Shown: positions 24,379-37,894 of the stretch, piece after piece
How positions within the stretch are numbered: the first letter of the stretch is position 1
How the letters are laid out: every line of letters starts with the position of its first letter
Assembly: GCA_051453625.1 (NCBI GenBank)
Contig: JBOZIK010000001.1
Span: 278,134,354-278,185,398, forward strand
Length of the DNA: 51,045 nt
Origin: Welwitschia mirabilis
Taxonomy: Eukaryota; Gnetophyta; Gnetopsida; Welwitschiales
Direction of reading: 5' to 3'
Made by a program: the position numbers and the translations under genes
Notes under the pieces: model-generated
What the model saw: only the letters and a program-made list of their open reading frames with translations
Databases searched by the model: none
What the model was told of the DNA's origin: nothing

Positions 24379-27300
24379 TAATTGCATTATTGTTTTGCCC
24401 CTAAAAAATTTTTTTATACTCATCTAAAAATCTTTTGATTCATAAAAATTTACACATTAATTTCATTAGTATTTTAAAATTTCTTACTCTTAAGATGCAC
24501 TAAAGTTTTTTCATTACCAACCCACCTACAAATCATTAAATCACAAACATTAATAATGTGTATGATGCCACTAACTAGAACTATGTGAGTTGCATAAATT
24601 TTACTTCCCTTGACATTGGTTAAGGAAAGTATAGACTTTATTTTTTGCAAAGATAAGCTTAATTATTAGATTGAATCTAGATTAAATATAAAACTTTCAA
24701 GCGATAAATAGAGTTTGGTAAGGGTATCTTATGTCCAATTTGTTATTCATCCTTGTTACAAAGGTACTATGTGCATATTTGATGCATTTGAATTCTATTC
24801 AATGGAGTGGAATACCAAATAATAAGAGCATTTTAGGTTTTACACTTATTTCTATTTTCTCAAGTGAGAATTATAAATACATTCATAACATATATAATAC
24901 TCTCCTAGATTTTTTAGTAGCCTTTAGTCTTAGATCAAACACAATTAAGAGAAAAATTTATAATTTTGATTATGCCCTCAAGCAAGTGTAGGAGTATAAT
25001 AAAACTATTAGATGTTAAGTGAATATCTTATGAACAATTTATTTAGGTGTGTTAATTTCTTTTAGTTACATAAGGAAGAATTTGTGATGCATCATCTAAG
25101 AAAAAAATTCAAAATAATTTAACAAGCTAGAAAAATAATTTATTATGGTAGGATACATGGATCTAGTATATTTGGTCTTACACATAGTCTTTTTCCATGT
25201 TTTATTTATTATTTTATAAAGTGATTAATATTATCCTTTAAGAAGTGAAGAAAAAGAATTATACTTATCTTTGATCCCATCATTTAAAAAGATCATGTCA
25301 TCCCTTAAATTGCAAAACAATTTGTCAATCTTAGCAAAAGATAAAGTGGAATATTTAACAACATATAAATCTAAATATGGAGCAAAAGATACAATGGAAT
25401 ATTGAACAACATATACAACTACATATGGATTCGCTAGGTATACGTTCTTATGGATTAAGGATGTCAGCTAATTCTTAGGTGTATGTTATGAATGCAATGA
25501 AATTTTATGGTAGTCATGAATCCACCACCATTCATAAATAAATCTTCAATATATGGAAGCCTTCAAAAATTTTGCATGTGTTTAAATGCTCCCATTACTA
25601 TAAATGATAATAGGGGGTCTTAGCAAGACCACACCACCTGCTTAATCTCTAAGGCTCCTGAGTCTTTTATGATAAGTAAGTATTTTTGGTATCTAATCCC
25701 AATGAATAAGATGATTATAAGGTTAAGGATTATTTATATTAGGTTGTGCCATAATGCCCTCCCTAAGAATAATAAGATGGCATAGCACTATTTGGAAGAT
25801 ATTGTTTACTATTAAATATCTTTTTTATTATACCTTCTTCTTCTCATATCTATTATTATAATATCTTTTAATGTTCTAATGATGGTTGGTTTATTTTTAT
25901 TATTTGTAAATGGATCTTCTTAGGTGATAGAACATGGATATGCAGCCTTTATTCCTCATGCACTAGTTTATCATTAGGATTTAAGGTTAAGTTTTTTACT
26001 TGTCCCATGTTTCACTTTTTCTCCTTTGTAGGACTTGTTTAGATTTAAAATTATTATGCTACTTATTCATTAAATAGTTTTAGTAGTTATTTTTTCCTAT
26101 TAAGCTTAAAAAAATTATAGAAATTTGAAAGTAACCTATAAATAAAATTTTGAAAATCAATCATTCTTAATAACAATGCTGAGAAAAAAAAATAAGCACG
26201 ATTAGTAATAATTTAATTACAAGTATGACAATTAGATCATTGAATATAAACTAATTTTTTAAATTTTAGAAACCAAACATGTTAAAATTCAAATTTAAAC
26301 ATACATTGAAACCTATTATTTGCTAGTCCATTAGTAAATTATAAGTAAGAAATTATTATAAGAAATGATTTAAAATGTAAAATTTCACTTTGATTTCTTT
26401 GATAGTATATTAATAATTAACATGATGCAAATCAATGAGCTTAACATTATGGTTAGAAGCTAGAAAATTTAGTTTAATTCATGTAATTAAAACATTAAAG
26501 AGGAATTTCATCATGAAAGTATTCATTCTCATAGTAATTTTTCAATTTTTAAGTAAAGAAAATATATGAATTCTTACATAATTCAAATAAATTTAAATGA
26601 AATTTTAGAAAAGAAGGTGCTCATTCTTGCCTCTTAAAATTAATATAGACATTGTTCTCAATGGTTAAATTAAAATTATCATATAAAGTAATATTAGAAG
26701 AACAAAAATGCATATTTTACTATTACTTAACATGAATGAATTACATATATTAAGGAATTATTTACATTTCCATTCACTAAGGAAGTCTCTAGTTCTAACC
26801 AACATGTTGGTTATACCTAAGAAGATTTTAGAAAAAGGGATAGAAGCATTAATAAAATCAATGGTGACATTTATGAAATTTCATTAGACATGATATTTAT
26901 AATTAAGAATAGACTCAAGACTCTAATAATTCAAATCTAGAAAAAGTAGCCTCAAGAGTAGTCACAAGAAAACAACTCCTCCATTGAAATTATGTTGCAT
27001 GTTTAGCCTTACATGTTGAGCGTTTTGGCACATAAGGGAAGGAAAAATGCATTAAGGCTAACCTAGTGTATGCAAGTTTAAAAATAGCCTTAGAGTAAGG
27101 CACTTATTTGCTAGAAAACATGATCTTAAGATAATCACTAAAGCGGTGAATCCACCAGATCTGAAAGTATAGTCAAAGAGGCCAAATACACTAACTTGAA
27201 CATCAAGTAGTGAGAAACATCATCTAGTTTAGATAAGAATTTACACTTTGTATATCAGTGTGACAACCTCAACAAGGTCTCAACTAAACACACAAAGCCC

Positions 27301-28530
27301 TAATAACACAAAGAGCAAAAAATTTCACACGATTGACTATAGATATGATAATTGATAGTGTAATTATAAAAAAGGAGCCTTCAAAAGTTAGAGATATGAT
27401 ATGAACCTATAAAAGAAATAATAATTCATTAAACAAGGCACAAAAGTTCTGGATAAGATATGAATGACTAATACATCTCAATCATAAGAATATTCTAGAT
27501 ATCCGGATCACAAATTTTTGGAGTAAATGAAATTATACATGTTGCTTATTTCATGATGCCATTTATAACCTTAAGATCTTATTGTTGTATTTAGAAAATA
27601 AAGAAAGTAAAAATAGCTATCAAGGATGCTATAAGTCTGATTATTAGTTTGGAGTGTGTCCATGTTTTTTTAAGTAAAGAAATGGGAAGAAATTAAATGG
27701 TAGAAGAAGCAACAGAAAGATGATGACAAGCATGTTAGGAAAAATAGTGATACAGAATAGTGATGAACAAAGAAAAATTGGAAAAATGACAAAGATAATA
27801 AATTGAAATATTTTGGGTCATTTCTATTATCTGCCTTATATCCAAAAACAATGTAGTACTTTTCAATTATTACTATAACTAGAAGACATGAGTCATTTTT
27901 ATAGCTAAAGTATCAATCAAAGTGTAGAACCTTTTGAGAAGTCTTAGAGCTATATAGCCTTCTAGAAACTTATAAAGCTAACTTGTTTATTTAAATTTTA
28001 TTTTAATACCATAGGATGATTTCATAATAGTCCATGTTTACAACATTAAACTGGGTTAATGTTGGAACATAACATTATTAAGGGAATAAAGATAAAAATA
28101 ATTAATCCTTAATTACTTTTACATATTTGTGATACTTAACAAAAATTAAATAAATTACATTCTATTAAGAGTACTCTATGTTATAATGACATTACAACCA
28201 TGATTTCTAACAAAATACTAAAGACGAAGTTTTGTGTGAAGATTCATGATTTTTAAGTTACAGAAGAAATTGTATAGTGTACAGATTGCACATAAGTAAT
28301 TATCCTCCCAAATACTAAAGATTCTCATCTATTAAAAAGTTTTAAAAGGAACGCCATCCCTTTATGTTCTTTAGGTAAAAGATATAAGAATATGAGAATT
28401 CTTTGTAGATTTTCTTTTTTACATCTATAAACATGCCTATTCCTTTTTGTCAAAAAGGGATTTCATTTCGCAGTACCTAATGAAATTTCTGATGTCAAGT
28501 TTATGATCCACTTATGGGTGCATTATGCTT
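24379..28530. other. AT-rich intergenic DNA, one possible copia trace
   Basis: No gene is supported except a weak copia-like frame at 24731-24991. The stretch 26960-27350 has slightly higher G+C but no recognised motif in six frames. Confidence 0.4.
24731..24991 (+). pseudogene. Possible fragment of copia RNase H connection region
   Basis: An 86-codon open frame contains NLLFILVTKVLCAYLMHLNS, which loosely resembles the block that follows the RT in Ty1/copia polyproteins (RPDLxxxVSxxSRYMxxP). A later SSENYK could correspond to the SKExDY region before RNase H. No catalytic residue can be placed and the second half does not align convincingly. It could equally be a chance frame. No flanking RT or LTR was found. 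Confidence 0.25.
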
Positions 28531-29151
28531 NNNNNNNNNNNNNNNNNNNNNNNNNNNNNNNNNNNNNNNNNNNNNNNNNNNNNNNNNNNNNNNNNNNNNN
28601 NNNNNNNNNNNNNNNNNNNNNNNNNNNNNNNNNNNNNNNNNNNNNNNNNNNNNNNNNNNNNNNNNNNNNNNNNNNNNNNNNNNNNNNNNNNNNNNNNNNN
28701 NNNNNNNNNNNNNNNNNNNNNNNNNNNNNNNNNNNNNNNNNNNNNNNNNNNNNNNNNNNNNNNNNNNNNNNNNNNNNNNNNNNNNNNNNNNNNNNNNNNN
28801 NNNNNNNNNNNNNNNNNNNNNNNNNNNNNNNNNNNNNNNNNNNNNNNNNNNNNNNNNNNNNNNNNNNNNNNNNNNNNNNNNNNNNNNNNNNNNNNNNNNN
28901 NNNNNNNNNNNNNNNNNNNNNNNNNNNNNNNNNNNNNNNNNNNNNNNNNNNNNNNNNNNNNNNNNNNNNNNNNNNNNNNNNNNNNNNNNNNNNNNNNNNN
29001 NNNNNNNNNNNNNNNNNNNNNNNNNNNNNNNNNNNNNNNNNNNNNNNNNNNNNNNNNNNNNNNNNNNNNNNNNNNNNNNNNNNNNNNNNNNNNNNNNNNN
29101 NNNNNNNNNNNNNNNNNNNNNNNNNNNNNNNNNNNNNNNNNNNNNNNNNNN
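28531..29151. other. Assembly gap, 621 N
   Basis: This is a run of 621 N with no duplication of its flanks. Apparent open frames across it are produced only by the Ns. Confidence 0.95.
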
Positions 29152-32100
29152 TAGTTTATTGTATCTATGCATTTAGACTTGTTGAAAACATTAAGAAGAT
29201 AGATCCACTAAAACAACATGAAGAAGAGAAGTTTATCTTATAAAATAAAAGAATAAAACATTTACTTTATTACTAATGTTTAGTAAACAATGTAATGCAA
29301 TCTATAGGTTTTAAATTTAGAGATTAACATTTAACATGGAATTAGTCTTTGAGCAAATGTTGATGTAAGTTAGATCTATGCAATTTGTAAACTCAAAATT
29401 GACAATCTCTTAATCACATTTTTTGAGAGTGAATAATTTAATATAAATCAGTGATTAACATCCCATAAACGTATCACCGCTTCCCAACAGGATCCCATCC
29501 TTTCAATGATATCCTAGGATCCCATCCCAAGTTCCTAGGCCTTTTGATTTTGTTTTTCTAAAGTGACATCCTAATGATTATTACTAGCTCCCAATAGGAT
29601 CCCGTACGAGAACCTAAGGCCTTTTGATATTTTTAAGAAAATAATTTTAAAATATTTTAAAAACCTAAATAAAAGGGATTTGATCCCCTATTTTTTTCCT
29701 TTCCTCTTCTAGTTTCCTCAGTTTCCTAAACAACCCTATATAGTACATAATCATGATAGCAATAAGGTTTGTTAATCCTCAAAACATTTACAATGTATAA
29801 ATAAATATTAAATATGTGAAATATATAATTTTTAAATTTTCTAGAGTTTTCCTGTATAGTGGATATTTCTCCTAGGATCCCACTTAGAAATTTTTTGCTA
29901 AGACAAGATGAGATGTGGGATATAATCATAGATCTCAACCATCCTATATATGGAATAAACATTGAAACTGATCACTGGTATCTCTATTACATCATTTTCT
30001 TATCACTACAGCACATTTGTAGTAATTTTCTTGGAACATATCCTCCTCTTTCATCTAGTTACTCAAATTTTAATCTTAGTCATTAACATAAAGCTTTTTC
30101 TTAGACCATCATTCCTTCATATAGCAATCCCAATACTCACATTTCAGCCTTGTTGTTCATATTTATACTTTTTCCATTGATATACTTATTGGTTATTGAT
30201 AATGTGATTACTGTGTATAGATGAACATGCATACTTGCATTCAAGTTTATTTTTCTATTTCAATTTCATAGTAAAATCATACAATTTCTTTATTAAAAAA
30301 AGGCCCAACCACATTATCTTTATTCTACTTATCTATCCATGCTTAGTAGTTTGTTTTTATTTTGCATGATGTTTTTATAGTACATCCTATTGATGAACAC
30401 TTTATAAAACAATGATTTCAAACCTAAGGAGAGGTAGTACTCATTTCCATAAATTTTTAAATAGGCCATTGTATAATAAATTCTCATTAAATGTAACCTT
30501 TTTGCTAGATAATGATCTTATTTCTCAATAAGTAGACATGCCTTTTATGAAATGTAGAGATGATAGAGATATGAATTGTCATAATGATTATGGTTATTAG
30601 TAGGTATGATATAAAGGAATAATAGCAATAGCCCTACATGTATCCATAGCATATGTTTATGTAAATTTGATTTAGGAATATGAAATACCTAATCCATATT
30701 AATTCTATAACTCAGGGTATCCTAGGTAAACATGGAAGATGCTAGTCTAGTAGATGTCCATGGTTACTCCTTCCATTACCTTGTATTGATCATATTGTTA
30801 AGCTTTCTTTTTGATATTTTAACATTGAAGTTACTATATATGTTACACCTTTAATGTGATTTATAAGAACTTAACATATACTCATGGTAGTGCTTAGCCT
30901 AAGAAAGAAATTATTATAATTATTAAAGTTAATAAGGTTATTGAAAGATAAGTAATTCAAAAGAATTTATAATTATCATATCTAATCTTGATGCATCCTC
31001 ATGGCTGTCATAAAATTGACTGTGATATTTAAAGATAGAAAGGATTGTACTTGAAATACATATAAGGATGCTTAAAAAAGAATGTGTTTCACTCACTTTA
31101 GAATGTAAATGATAGTTGCAACCTATAATCATAAATCATTTAATAAATATTTGGCAGAGGGAATGAAAGCCTCCCAATTAGCCCTTTGTTTGTGAGTGTA
31201 ACATTCTCTTATAATTTAAAATCCATGCCTTATAGAAAAATATGCACAAGTATTATTGGAAAGGGAGAAAACTAACTTTAAAGTCTTCTTATATTCAAAA
31301 AACTATTTATTTAAATTTAAAATAGTTAAAACTAAAACTATTTATTATTAGATATTCATATTAGTATTTTAAATATAACAATAACTTAATACATACATAG
31401 TATCATATGGTTCAATCTTCTAGACTTATTATTGGCTTACGAATATCATACTTTTAAATTGCAAAATCACAATGGAATCATTTTTTTCCTAGAAGATGTA
31501 AATTGTTGGAGTCATTGGAATCATGACCCAGAATTACTAGGAATCATAGGGAAATAAATTTAACATTTTATTAAAGTTTTGGTAATAAAGAAGCCCAAAA
31601 ATAATATAAAAAAGTAAATATTTCTTAAAAACATCTCTTTCATAATGTATTTGTATATGTTATAATCCATAATACATGATTACATCATTTTTAATGATAT
31701 GCATTTATCCTTTTATTTAGCTAAAGTAGATTTACTTCCAAGATTTATTTCATATTTTCTAGACCCAAATAGCCTACAAATATAGGATAAGTTAATGTTA
31801 CTCAGTTAGTAAGATGAATCCTATATTTCTATCCTATCCTTTTTCTCCAAACTAAGTAAAATTACTAATGAGAATTAACATTTCCTTTAAGATTTCTCTT
31901 AAAGCATGAAAGAAATGCAAATCATAAAAAAGACATAGCTATCAAAATAACTAAGGTTAATTTTATTTTACAAAAATAAAGATGACAAAGTACCCTTGTG
32001 TAAATGAAAATAGCTTTATATTAGCATAAGTCTTATTTTTTAGTTTTTAGTTTTGAAAACTCTAACGAGCAAGAGGGGTAAGTGCCATTCTTGAAATTAA

Positions 32101-33279
32101 ATTGTCAAAGATTTATATTTTAAGATAATATAAATTACTAATGATAATTTATAGCTAAATCATGATTTCAAATCATAAAAATTAGCTAATAATTTGTGTG
32201 ATGAGTGAAACCAAGTTACTTAAAAAAAATTAAAATAGATAAACAAACGTCTCCTAACCCTTTTCAAGTCAATAGAAAACTTTAATTCAGTAATTTTAGA
32301 TTGTTTTCTAGATGCTAGAAACTCACAAGAAATCTAAAGAATAAGAGAAATAAGTGATTCTATGATTTTCTCACCATTTTTATTAGTTTTAAGACCTTGT
32401 TTAGACCTACAATTCTAGAATCACATAATCCAAAAAAAGAGCATTTGGGACAAAGTGAAGTACTCTTTTCAGAATCATAATTATGATTTTATTTTCATTT
32501 TTGTAATGGGTATAGTTAATATATCATATTTCTAGCCTCGTAAGGTAAAGTAATAAAATCATTCTTCCACTAAGTTCATAATAATAAATGCAAATAGCCA
32601 TAGTTTAAATATTTACAAAGGAAATTCATCAAATACTTTGTCAACAAGAAAAAGCAACATATAATTCTCACTTTCTAGCTTATAGGTATGAAGCTGACTT
32701 TGTTAGCCACATGCGAGGCTTATTTACAAGAAGTTGTCCATCTTATTAGATGGGACTATAGTTAGCACAAGGTAGTTTAGTACCTTACAATCTAACTATA
32801 TTTAACCACATCAATTGTTTACATAGGTAGCACATTAACAAAGTCATAAAACTATTATAGATTTGAGAGGACAATTGTAATATCTAACCTAAATGCAAAA
32901 AGAATATTACAACTATTCCACATAAACTTTTAGAAGGGGTAAAGTCAACATCAAGTAATTATAGACCAACTTGTTAAAGTTTTAGATACATAGTAACAGA
33001 TGGCTATCACACATAATGGAAGAATACTAGTATTATAACATTCACACTAGAATTATGAATGTAACAAAGAAATTATTTGCCACTAGAGCCAAGAGCCTAT
33101 TTCTCCTTATAGCTTAATTAGAATTTTGAACATCAATTGGAAATAATTACCCATGCAATCTAGAATGCACCAAATAGAGTAATGCTCATATCTTTCATGG
33201 GTTATGAAATAGAAATTATGATTCTTTAAAGACTTCATTTAAGACACAAATGAGTAGCATAATTCTAGAACCTCTATCA
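29152..33279. other. AT-rich intergenic DNA, no gene seen
   Basis: Short overlapping frames on both strands near 29.7-30.2 kb and 30.9-31.1 kb match nothing and are probably chance frames. A small GGATCCC-containing repeat lies at 29.48-29.63 kb. The right end (32.7-33.3 kb) should contain the 3' end and 3' LTR of the copia element that follows, but no LTR boundary or PPT could be identified. Confidence 0.4.
29481..29632. repeat. Two diverged GGATCCC-containing units
   Basis: Unit one (29481-29550) and unit two (about 29587-29632) share CCCAAYAGGATCCC near the start and CCTARGGCCTTTTGAT near the end. The middle of unit one has an extra 25 bp with another CCTAGGATCCCATCC. These islands are clearly less AT-rich than their surroundings. 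Origin unknown. Confidence 0.5.
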
Positions 33280-33429
33280 TCATGTCCAAAGGGCTCCATT
33301 TAGCATTATATGTATATATTTATTGATGTCAAAGTTTGTAGCTAAACACCAAAATGACAAATAATCCATTATTGAAAAAAGAAAAGAAGAAGATTAAAAA
33401 ATACAAGATAATAAATTTATGTGATTTAA

Positions 33430-33615
33430 CCAACTCATTATTTATGTTCTTATGTGAGAGCCACATATTCTACCTTTTTGGTAGACAAAGTTACTAATGC
33501 TTGAATATGTAAGAACTAGCTAACTGCTCCTCCATCAAAGGTAAAGATGTAACTTGTGGTAAAACATTTATTGTCTAAATGTGCTAAAAATTTAGCATCT
33601 ACAAAGCCTTGAATG
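33430..33615 (-). pseudogene. Copia RNase H remnant
   Basis: On the minus strand the block IQGFVDAKFLAHLDNKCFTT (upper part, about 33545-33605) corresponds to the copia RNase H start LxGYxDADFAGDLDxRKSTT. About 70 bp lower, LVTLSTKKVEYVALT corresponds to VALSTTEAEYMALT. The second Asp of the DADxA block is Lys and the catalytic Glu context is altered. It follows the RT of the same element. Confidence 0.7.
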
Positions 33616-33867
33616 CATAAAACTTTAGTACAAAAACACAAATAAATAATTTGTGTACCCTTTAAATATCTAAGAATTCATTTTAAAATAAACCAATGAT
33701 TCCAACCAAAATTACTTATGTATCTACTAACCATTCCAACTACATAGGCATTGTTAGAACAAGTGCATACTACAACATATAGGATAAATCCTATTATAGG
33801 TAAATAGGGGATATGCTCCGCTTTTGCAATTTCTTATTATAGGTGGAGATAATTTTTTTTTGGACAA

Positions 33868-34660
33868 TTAAGAATGAGAAGCTTGAGGAGTGCTTACTAG
33901 TTTAGCATCTTTCATGATAAAATGTTCAAGCACCTTGTTAATAGTCTCTTTGGCTGACCCACACTTTCTTGTGTTTACATCCCTATGAATTTTCATTTCC
34001 AAAATTTTCCTGGCTTGCATAAAATATTTCATTGGAAATTTCTTTTTTATTTTTTCCTTTAAACACTTGATTTCAGCTTTATTATTTCCTAGAACCAACA
34101 TGCCATCAACATATAATATGATAATAAATTTACCTAAGACACTTCAAAAGAACTAAATACAATGATATAACTAACTCCTCTAGTATGATAATTTCTTTGT
34201 AAACGTGTTAAACTTCTTGCATCATAATCTTGTGGGCTATTTTAGACCATAAAAACTCTTCTTTAAATGACAAGTAAGATTTGGATATCACTTATCCACA
34301 TATCCTTCAAGTTAATGCAAATACATTTCCTTGTTCAAGTCATGATGCAATAAGGTAGTCTTCCTATTTAATACTTTAAATTCTAAATCCAAGCAAGCAA
34401 CAAGTAAAATGGTTATACACATGAAGAAATTATTTATAATAAGAGAGAAGATCTTAATAAAATAAATACTTAGCTTTTGAGCATAGCATTTAATCACCAA
34501 CCTACTCTTATAATGTTTCTTTCCATCTACCTCTTTTTTCAATCTAAGAAGCCACCTATTGTGAAGAGCCTTATGTCCCCTTTCACAAATTCATCAATTC
34601 CAATGTACTATTTTCTTTTAAAGATTTCTATTCATCCTTCATAACTACCTTTTACTTGGC
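33868..34660 (-). pseudogene. Copia reverse transcriptase remnant
   Basis: The N-terminal part (34312-34542) reads HYKSRLVIKCYAQK, then LDLEFKVLNRKTTLLHHDL, which match the copia blocks KARLVxKGYAQ and DLExxxxDVKTAFLHGDL; the catalytic Asp is Asn here. After a frameshift, the catalytic block appears as LYVDGMLV (about 34098-34121; normally YVDDMLI), with the second Asp changed to Gly. The C-terminal part (33868-34101) contains ARKILEMKIHRDV and DAKLVSTPQASHS, typical of the RT thumb and the linker to RNase H. Two catalytic replacements plus frameshifts make it non-functional. Lineage is of the Tork or Retrofit style by motif, from memory. Confidence 0.85.
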
Positions 34661-35690
34661 AACATCATCATAAGAAAGTGTTTCTTCAATTGTTTCTAGT
34701 TCTCTATTATCACTACAAAGAATATAATACACTAAAGAAGAATACATGTTAGGGGGATGAAAAATACAAGAAAAATGTCTTACCTAATAAGGTATGTCAA
34801 TGGGTTATTCCTGCTCTTCTTCTTGCTGTTCATCTGAAGACATCTTATTACTTTTTAGATCTATATTTTGTTTTTTTAGAAACTTACTTTACTTATTACT
34901 CATTTGTTTCATCTCTTATCCTATAAGACTTATGTAGAAAGCTAAAGTTGAAATTTTTCTAATTACCATCTTAAGAGCCATAAAGCATCACATGTTCCAT
35001 GAACTTAACATCTTATGATCTCACCATTTAATTGGTTTTGGGTTCTTACATCCTAAAGACTAAAGCATCCTCATCATAGTTAATAAAAATAAATTGTTTC
35101 ATCACTAAAGATAGCATGTGTTCTTGTCCTTTCACCATGAATAAGAGAGCTCTGCATTACTTTTATCGTTTTTTAATACAAATTAAAGCATGGTTTACTA
35201 CAAATGATAAATTTTAGTAAAGTCAATATCACACTTTTTCTTACATTCTTTAGATACTAATTTGGCTTTGTGGGTCTCCTTATCATTAGCCTCTTTTGAT
35301 TGTGTATAAAAACCAATTAGGAAAAGCATGTTTGCCTTTAAAGAGATACAATTTTTGATATTAATTATAAAACAAAGAGTTCATCTTCTTTTGTACAACC
35401 TCAAGCTATTTTCAAATTGATTACTTCTTTATAAGTTTTATGTTTATTATAATCACTATACAAGATGTAATTCAAAGAAGAAGAACACCTAGTTGGAGGT
35501 ATAGATACCTTCATATAGATTTTAACCTAGTGTGTTGATGTTTTATCTTCATGAAGATGCTCCTCATGAACTTTAGGATCTTGCAAATTTGGATGTATAT
35601 TTTTACCACCATCATTAATTTAGGTTCTAATTCCACATTGTCATCATCTACTGCTCTTTACTTTTTTTTTTTATTTTCTAAGAATTTGTT
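34661..35690 (-). pseudogene. Copia integrase-RT linker region, heavily decayed
   Basis: This lies between recognisable integrase and RT blocks of the same minus-strand element. The weakly conserved acidic linker of copia polyproteins would be expected here. The plus strand shows GAAGAA/TTCTTC-type runs (for example 34815-34830) consistent with an acidic stretch in the minus-strand product. No motif can be fixed. Confidence 0.45.
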
Positions 35691-36475
35691 TGCTAATTCC
35701 TAAGGATAAGAGTTTCCTCATCTTGAGCTTTCTTCAATAAGAAAAAATGCACAAAATTATCCCTCAAAAATCACATCACATGACATTAATAATTTTTGAT
35801 TTATAGGAACTTAGAGTCTAGCCTTAAGCCTCATAAGTATAACTAAGAAAAGATTCATTACATGTTGGATGCTATAGAAACATGATTATAAGCCTTACAT
35901 TCAAACTTTCTGAGATGGTCCAAGGATATGGAACTTCCACTATGCAACATTTTTGTAATTTCACCATCATGAGTGCATGTGACAACCTATTTAACAAGTG
36001 CACAATGGTATGTACCACATTTGACCATAGTTTGCTAAGATTTCTTGATTCAAAAATTAAATTTTTGACCCTTTGATAATGGTTCTATNNNNNNNNNNNN
36101 NNNNNNNNNNNNNNNNNNNNNNNNNTTCTAAATAAAGTTTCTCAAATTCCCACCACCAAATTTCACCACAATTGTTTGTTAAAAACTATTTTATTTTCTT
36201 ATTTATTTTAGTTTCAACTTTAGATTTAAAATTTTTAAATGAATCAAGGGCCATATATTTTAATTTTAGGAGATATAACCATATTTTCCTACTATGTTCA
36301 GTAATAAAACTAATAAAATATAAAGCATTGCCTACATAAGCAGGATGTATTGATTGTATTAAATAAAAATGAATTAAATAAAAAATGGATAGATTTATAT
36401 ATTGAAAATTTCTTATAAAATTCATTTTTTTACTCTTACCTACTACACAGTTGAAACAAAAATTAAAAGTCATAG
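35691..36475 (-). pseudogene. Copia integrase remnant
   Basis: The 95-codon frame 36186-36473 contains FNFCFNCVVGKSKKM, matching the HHCC-zinc tail FxFCxxCxxGKQ of copia integrase. This is followed by LYFISFITEHSRKIWLYLLK, matching the core block YFxTFIDDYTRKxWVYxLK. The first catalytic Asp (normally in HSDL/V) is lost. Lower down, WSNVVHTIVHLLNRL (about 35985-36030) matches the block WAEAVxTAxYLLNR, and INQKLLMSCDVIFE (about 35760-35805) matches the integrase C-terminal block INKKVxISRDVVFDE. A 37-N gap (36089-36125) lies in the region of the catalytic Glu, so that residue cannot be assessed. Confidence 0.8.
36089..36125. other. Assembly gap, 37 N, in integrase
   Basis: A short gap of 37 N lies in the integrase core region of the copia remnant. 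No flank duplication was noticed. Confidence 0.95.
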
Positions 36476-36976
36476 GATTACCTTGGGTGGTAGACTATTT
36501 TGACTATAGAACCTTTAGACTAGTTTCACTTAAATGTCCTAATCAATGGGGTCATAGGACTACACTATTCTCCTATGTTAGTGTAGTATTTACAAAAATG
36601 GATTCGGCTAGATTCAACTCTTAAGACATAGACAAATCCCCTTTTTTAACCTTGCAACAACATTATTGCTACCTTGACAATATTCTAGTTGGTGCTTTGA
36701 AATGTAATTATACAACCAACTTCATCCAATTAACTAGAAAAATAATATTCTTTGCCACTATAGGAATATGTCTTACATTCTATAGAATTGAGATCTATTC
36801 ATTTACACACATCAAGTGCATAAGTATAATCCCTTCAATATTACATGTGTATTCATCTTCTTAATAAACAATAACAATAGAGACTACCTCATAGGATATG
36901 AATATTTCACTCATCTAAGTGAGTAATGAGAGTGATCCCAATCCCTCTTTCATTTTGATTGAGTGATTGGAAGGTT
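36476..36976 (-). pseudogene. Copia protease end and GAG-pre-integrase remnant
   Basis: On the minus strand NVRHIPIVAKNIIFL (about 36755-36800) matches the post-protease block LxNVRYIPxLxxNLISL. Further down, LGHLSETSLKVL (about 36510-36550) matches LGHMSEKGMKxL of the GAG-pre-integrase domain. Stops and frameshifts lie between them. The protease active site itself should lie in, or at the edge of, the adjoining 918-N gap. A plus-strand open frame at 36652-36864 is antisense to this. Confidence 0.7.
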
Positions 36977-37894
36977 NNNNNNNNNNNNNNNNNNNNNNNN
37001 NNNNNNNNNNNNNNNNNNNNNNNNNNNNNNNNNNNNNNNNNNNNNNNNNNNNNNNNNNNNNNNNNNNNNNNNNNNNNNNNNNNNNNNNNNNNNNNNNNNN
37101 NNNNNNNNNNNNNNNNNNNNNNNNNNNNNNNNNNNNNNNNNNNNNNNNNNNNNNNNNNNNNNNNNNNNNNNNNNNNNNNNNNNNNNNNNNNNNNNNNNNN
37201 NNNNNNNNNNNNNNNNNNNNNNNNNNNNNNNNNNNNNNNNNNNNNNNNNNNNNNNNNNNNNNNNNNNNNNNNNNNNNNNNNNNNNNNNNNNNNNNNNNNN
37301 NNNNNNNNNNNNNNNNNNNNNNNNNNNNNNNNNNNNNNNNNNNNNNNNNNNNNNNNNNNNNNNNNNNNNNNNNNNNNNNNNNNNNNNNNNNNNNNNNNNN
37401 NNNNNNNNNNNNNNNNNNNNNNNNNNNNNNNNNNNNNNNNNNNNNNNNNNNNNNNNNNNNNNNNNNNNNNNNNNNNNNNNNNNNNNNNNNNNNNNNNNNN
37501 NNNNNNNNNNNNNNNNNNNNNNNNNNNNNNNNNNNNNNNNNNNNNNNNNNNNNNNNNNNNNNNNNNNNNNNNNNNNNNNNNNNNNNNNNNNNNNNNNNNN
37601 NNNNNNNNNNNNNNNNNNNNNNNNNNNNNNNNNNNNNNNNNNNNNNNNNNNNNNNNNNNNNNNNNNNNNNNNNNNNNNNNNNNNNNNNNNNNNNNNNNNN
37701 NNNNNNNNNNNNNNNNNNNNNNNNNNNNNNNNNNNNNNNNNNNNNNNNNNNNNNNNNNNNNNNNNNNNNNNNNNNNNNNNNNNNNNNNNNNNNNNNNNNN
37801 NNNNNNNNNNNNNNNNNNNNNNNNNNNNNNNNNNNNNNNNNNNNNNNNNNNNNNNNNNNNNNNNNNNNNNNNNNNNNNNNNNNNNNNNNNNNNN
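36977..37894. other. Assembly gap, 918 N, in copia protease region
   Basis: This is a run of 918 N between the gag zinc knuckle and the pre-integrase block. Copia elements carry roughly 0.7-0.9 kb there, so the estimated gap size is plausible. All long frames spanning it are artefacts. Confidence 0.95.

Noticed and set aside
23722-24427. Frames of 228-233 codons on both strands
   Set aside because: They consist almost wholly of N from the 630-N gap.
28501-29243. Several frames of 209-246 codons
   Set aside because: They are translations of the 621-N gap with a few real codons at the ends.
29726-30180. Overlapping short frames on both strands
   Set aside because: They have no recognisable motif, overlap one another on opposite strands, and are within chance length.
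36652-36864. Plus-strand frame of 70 codons
   Set aside because: It is antisense to the copia GAG-pre-integrase region, which reads clearly on the minus strand.
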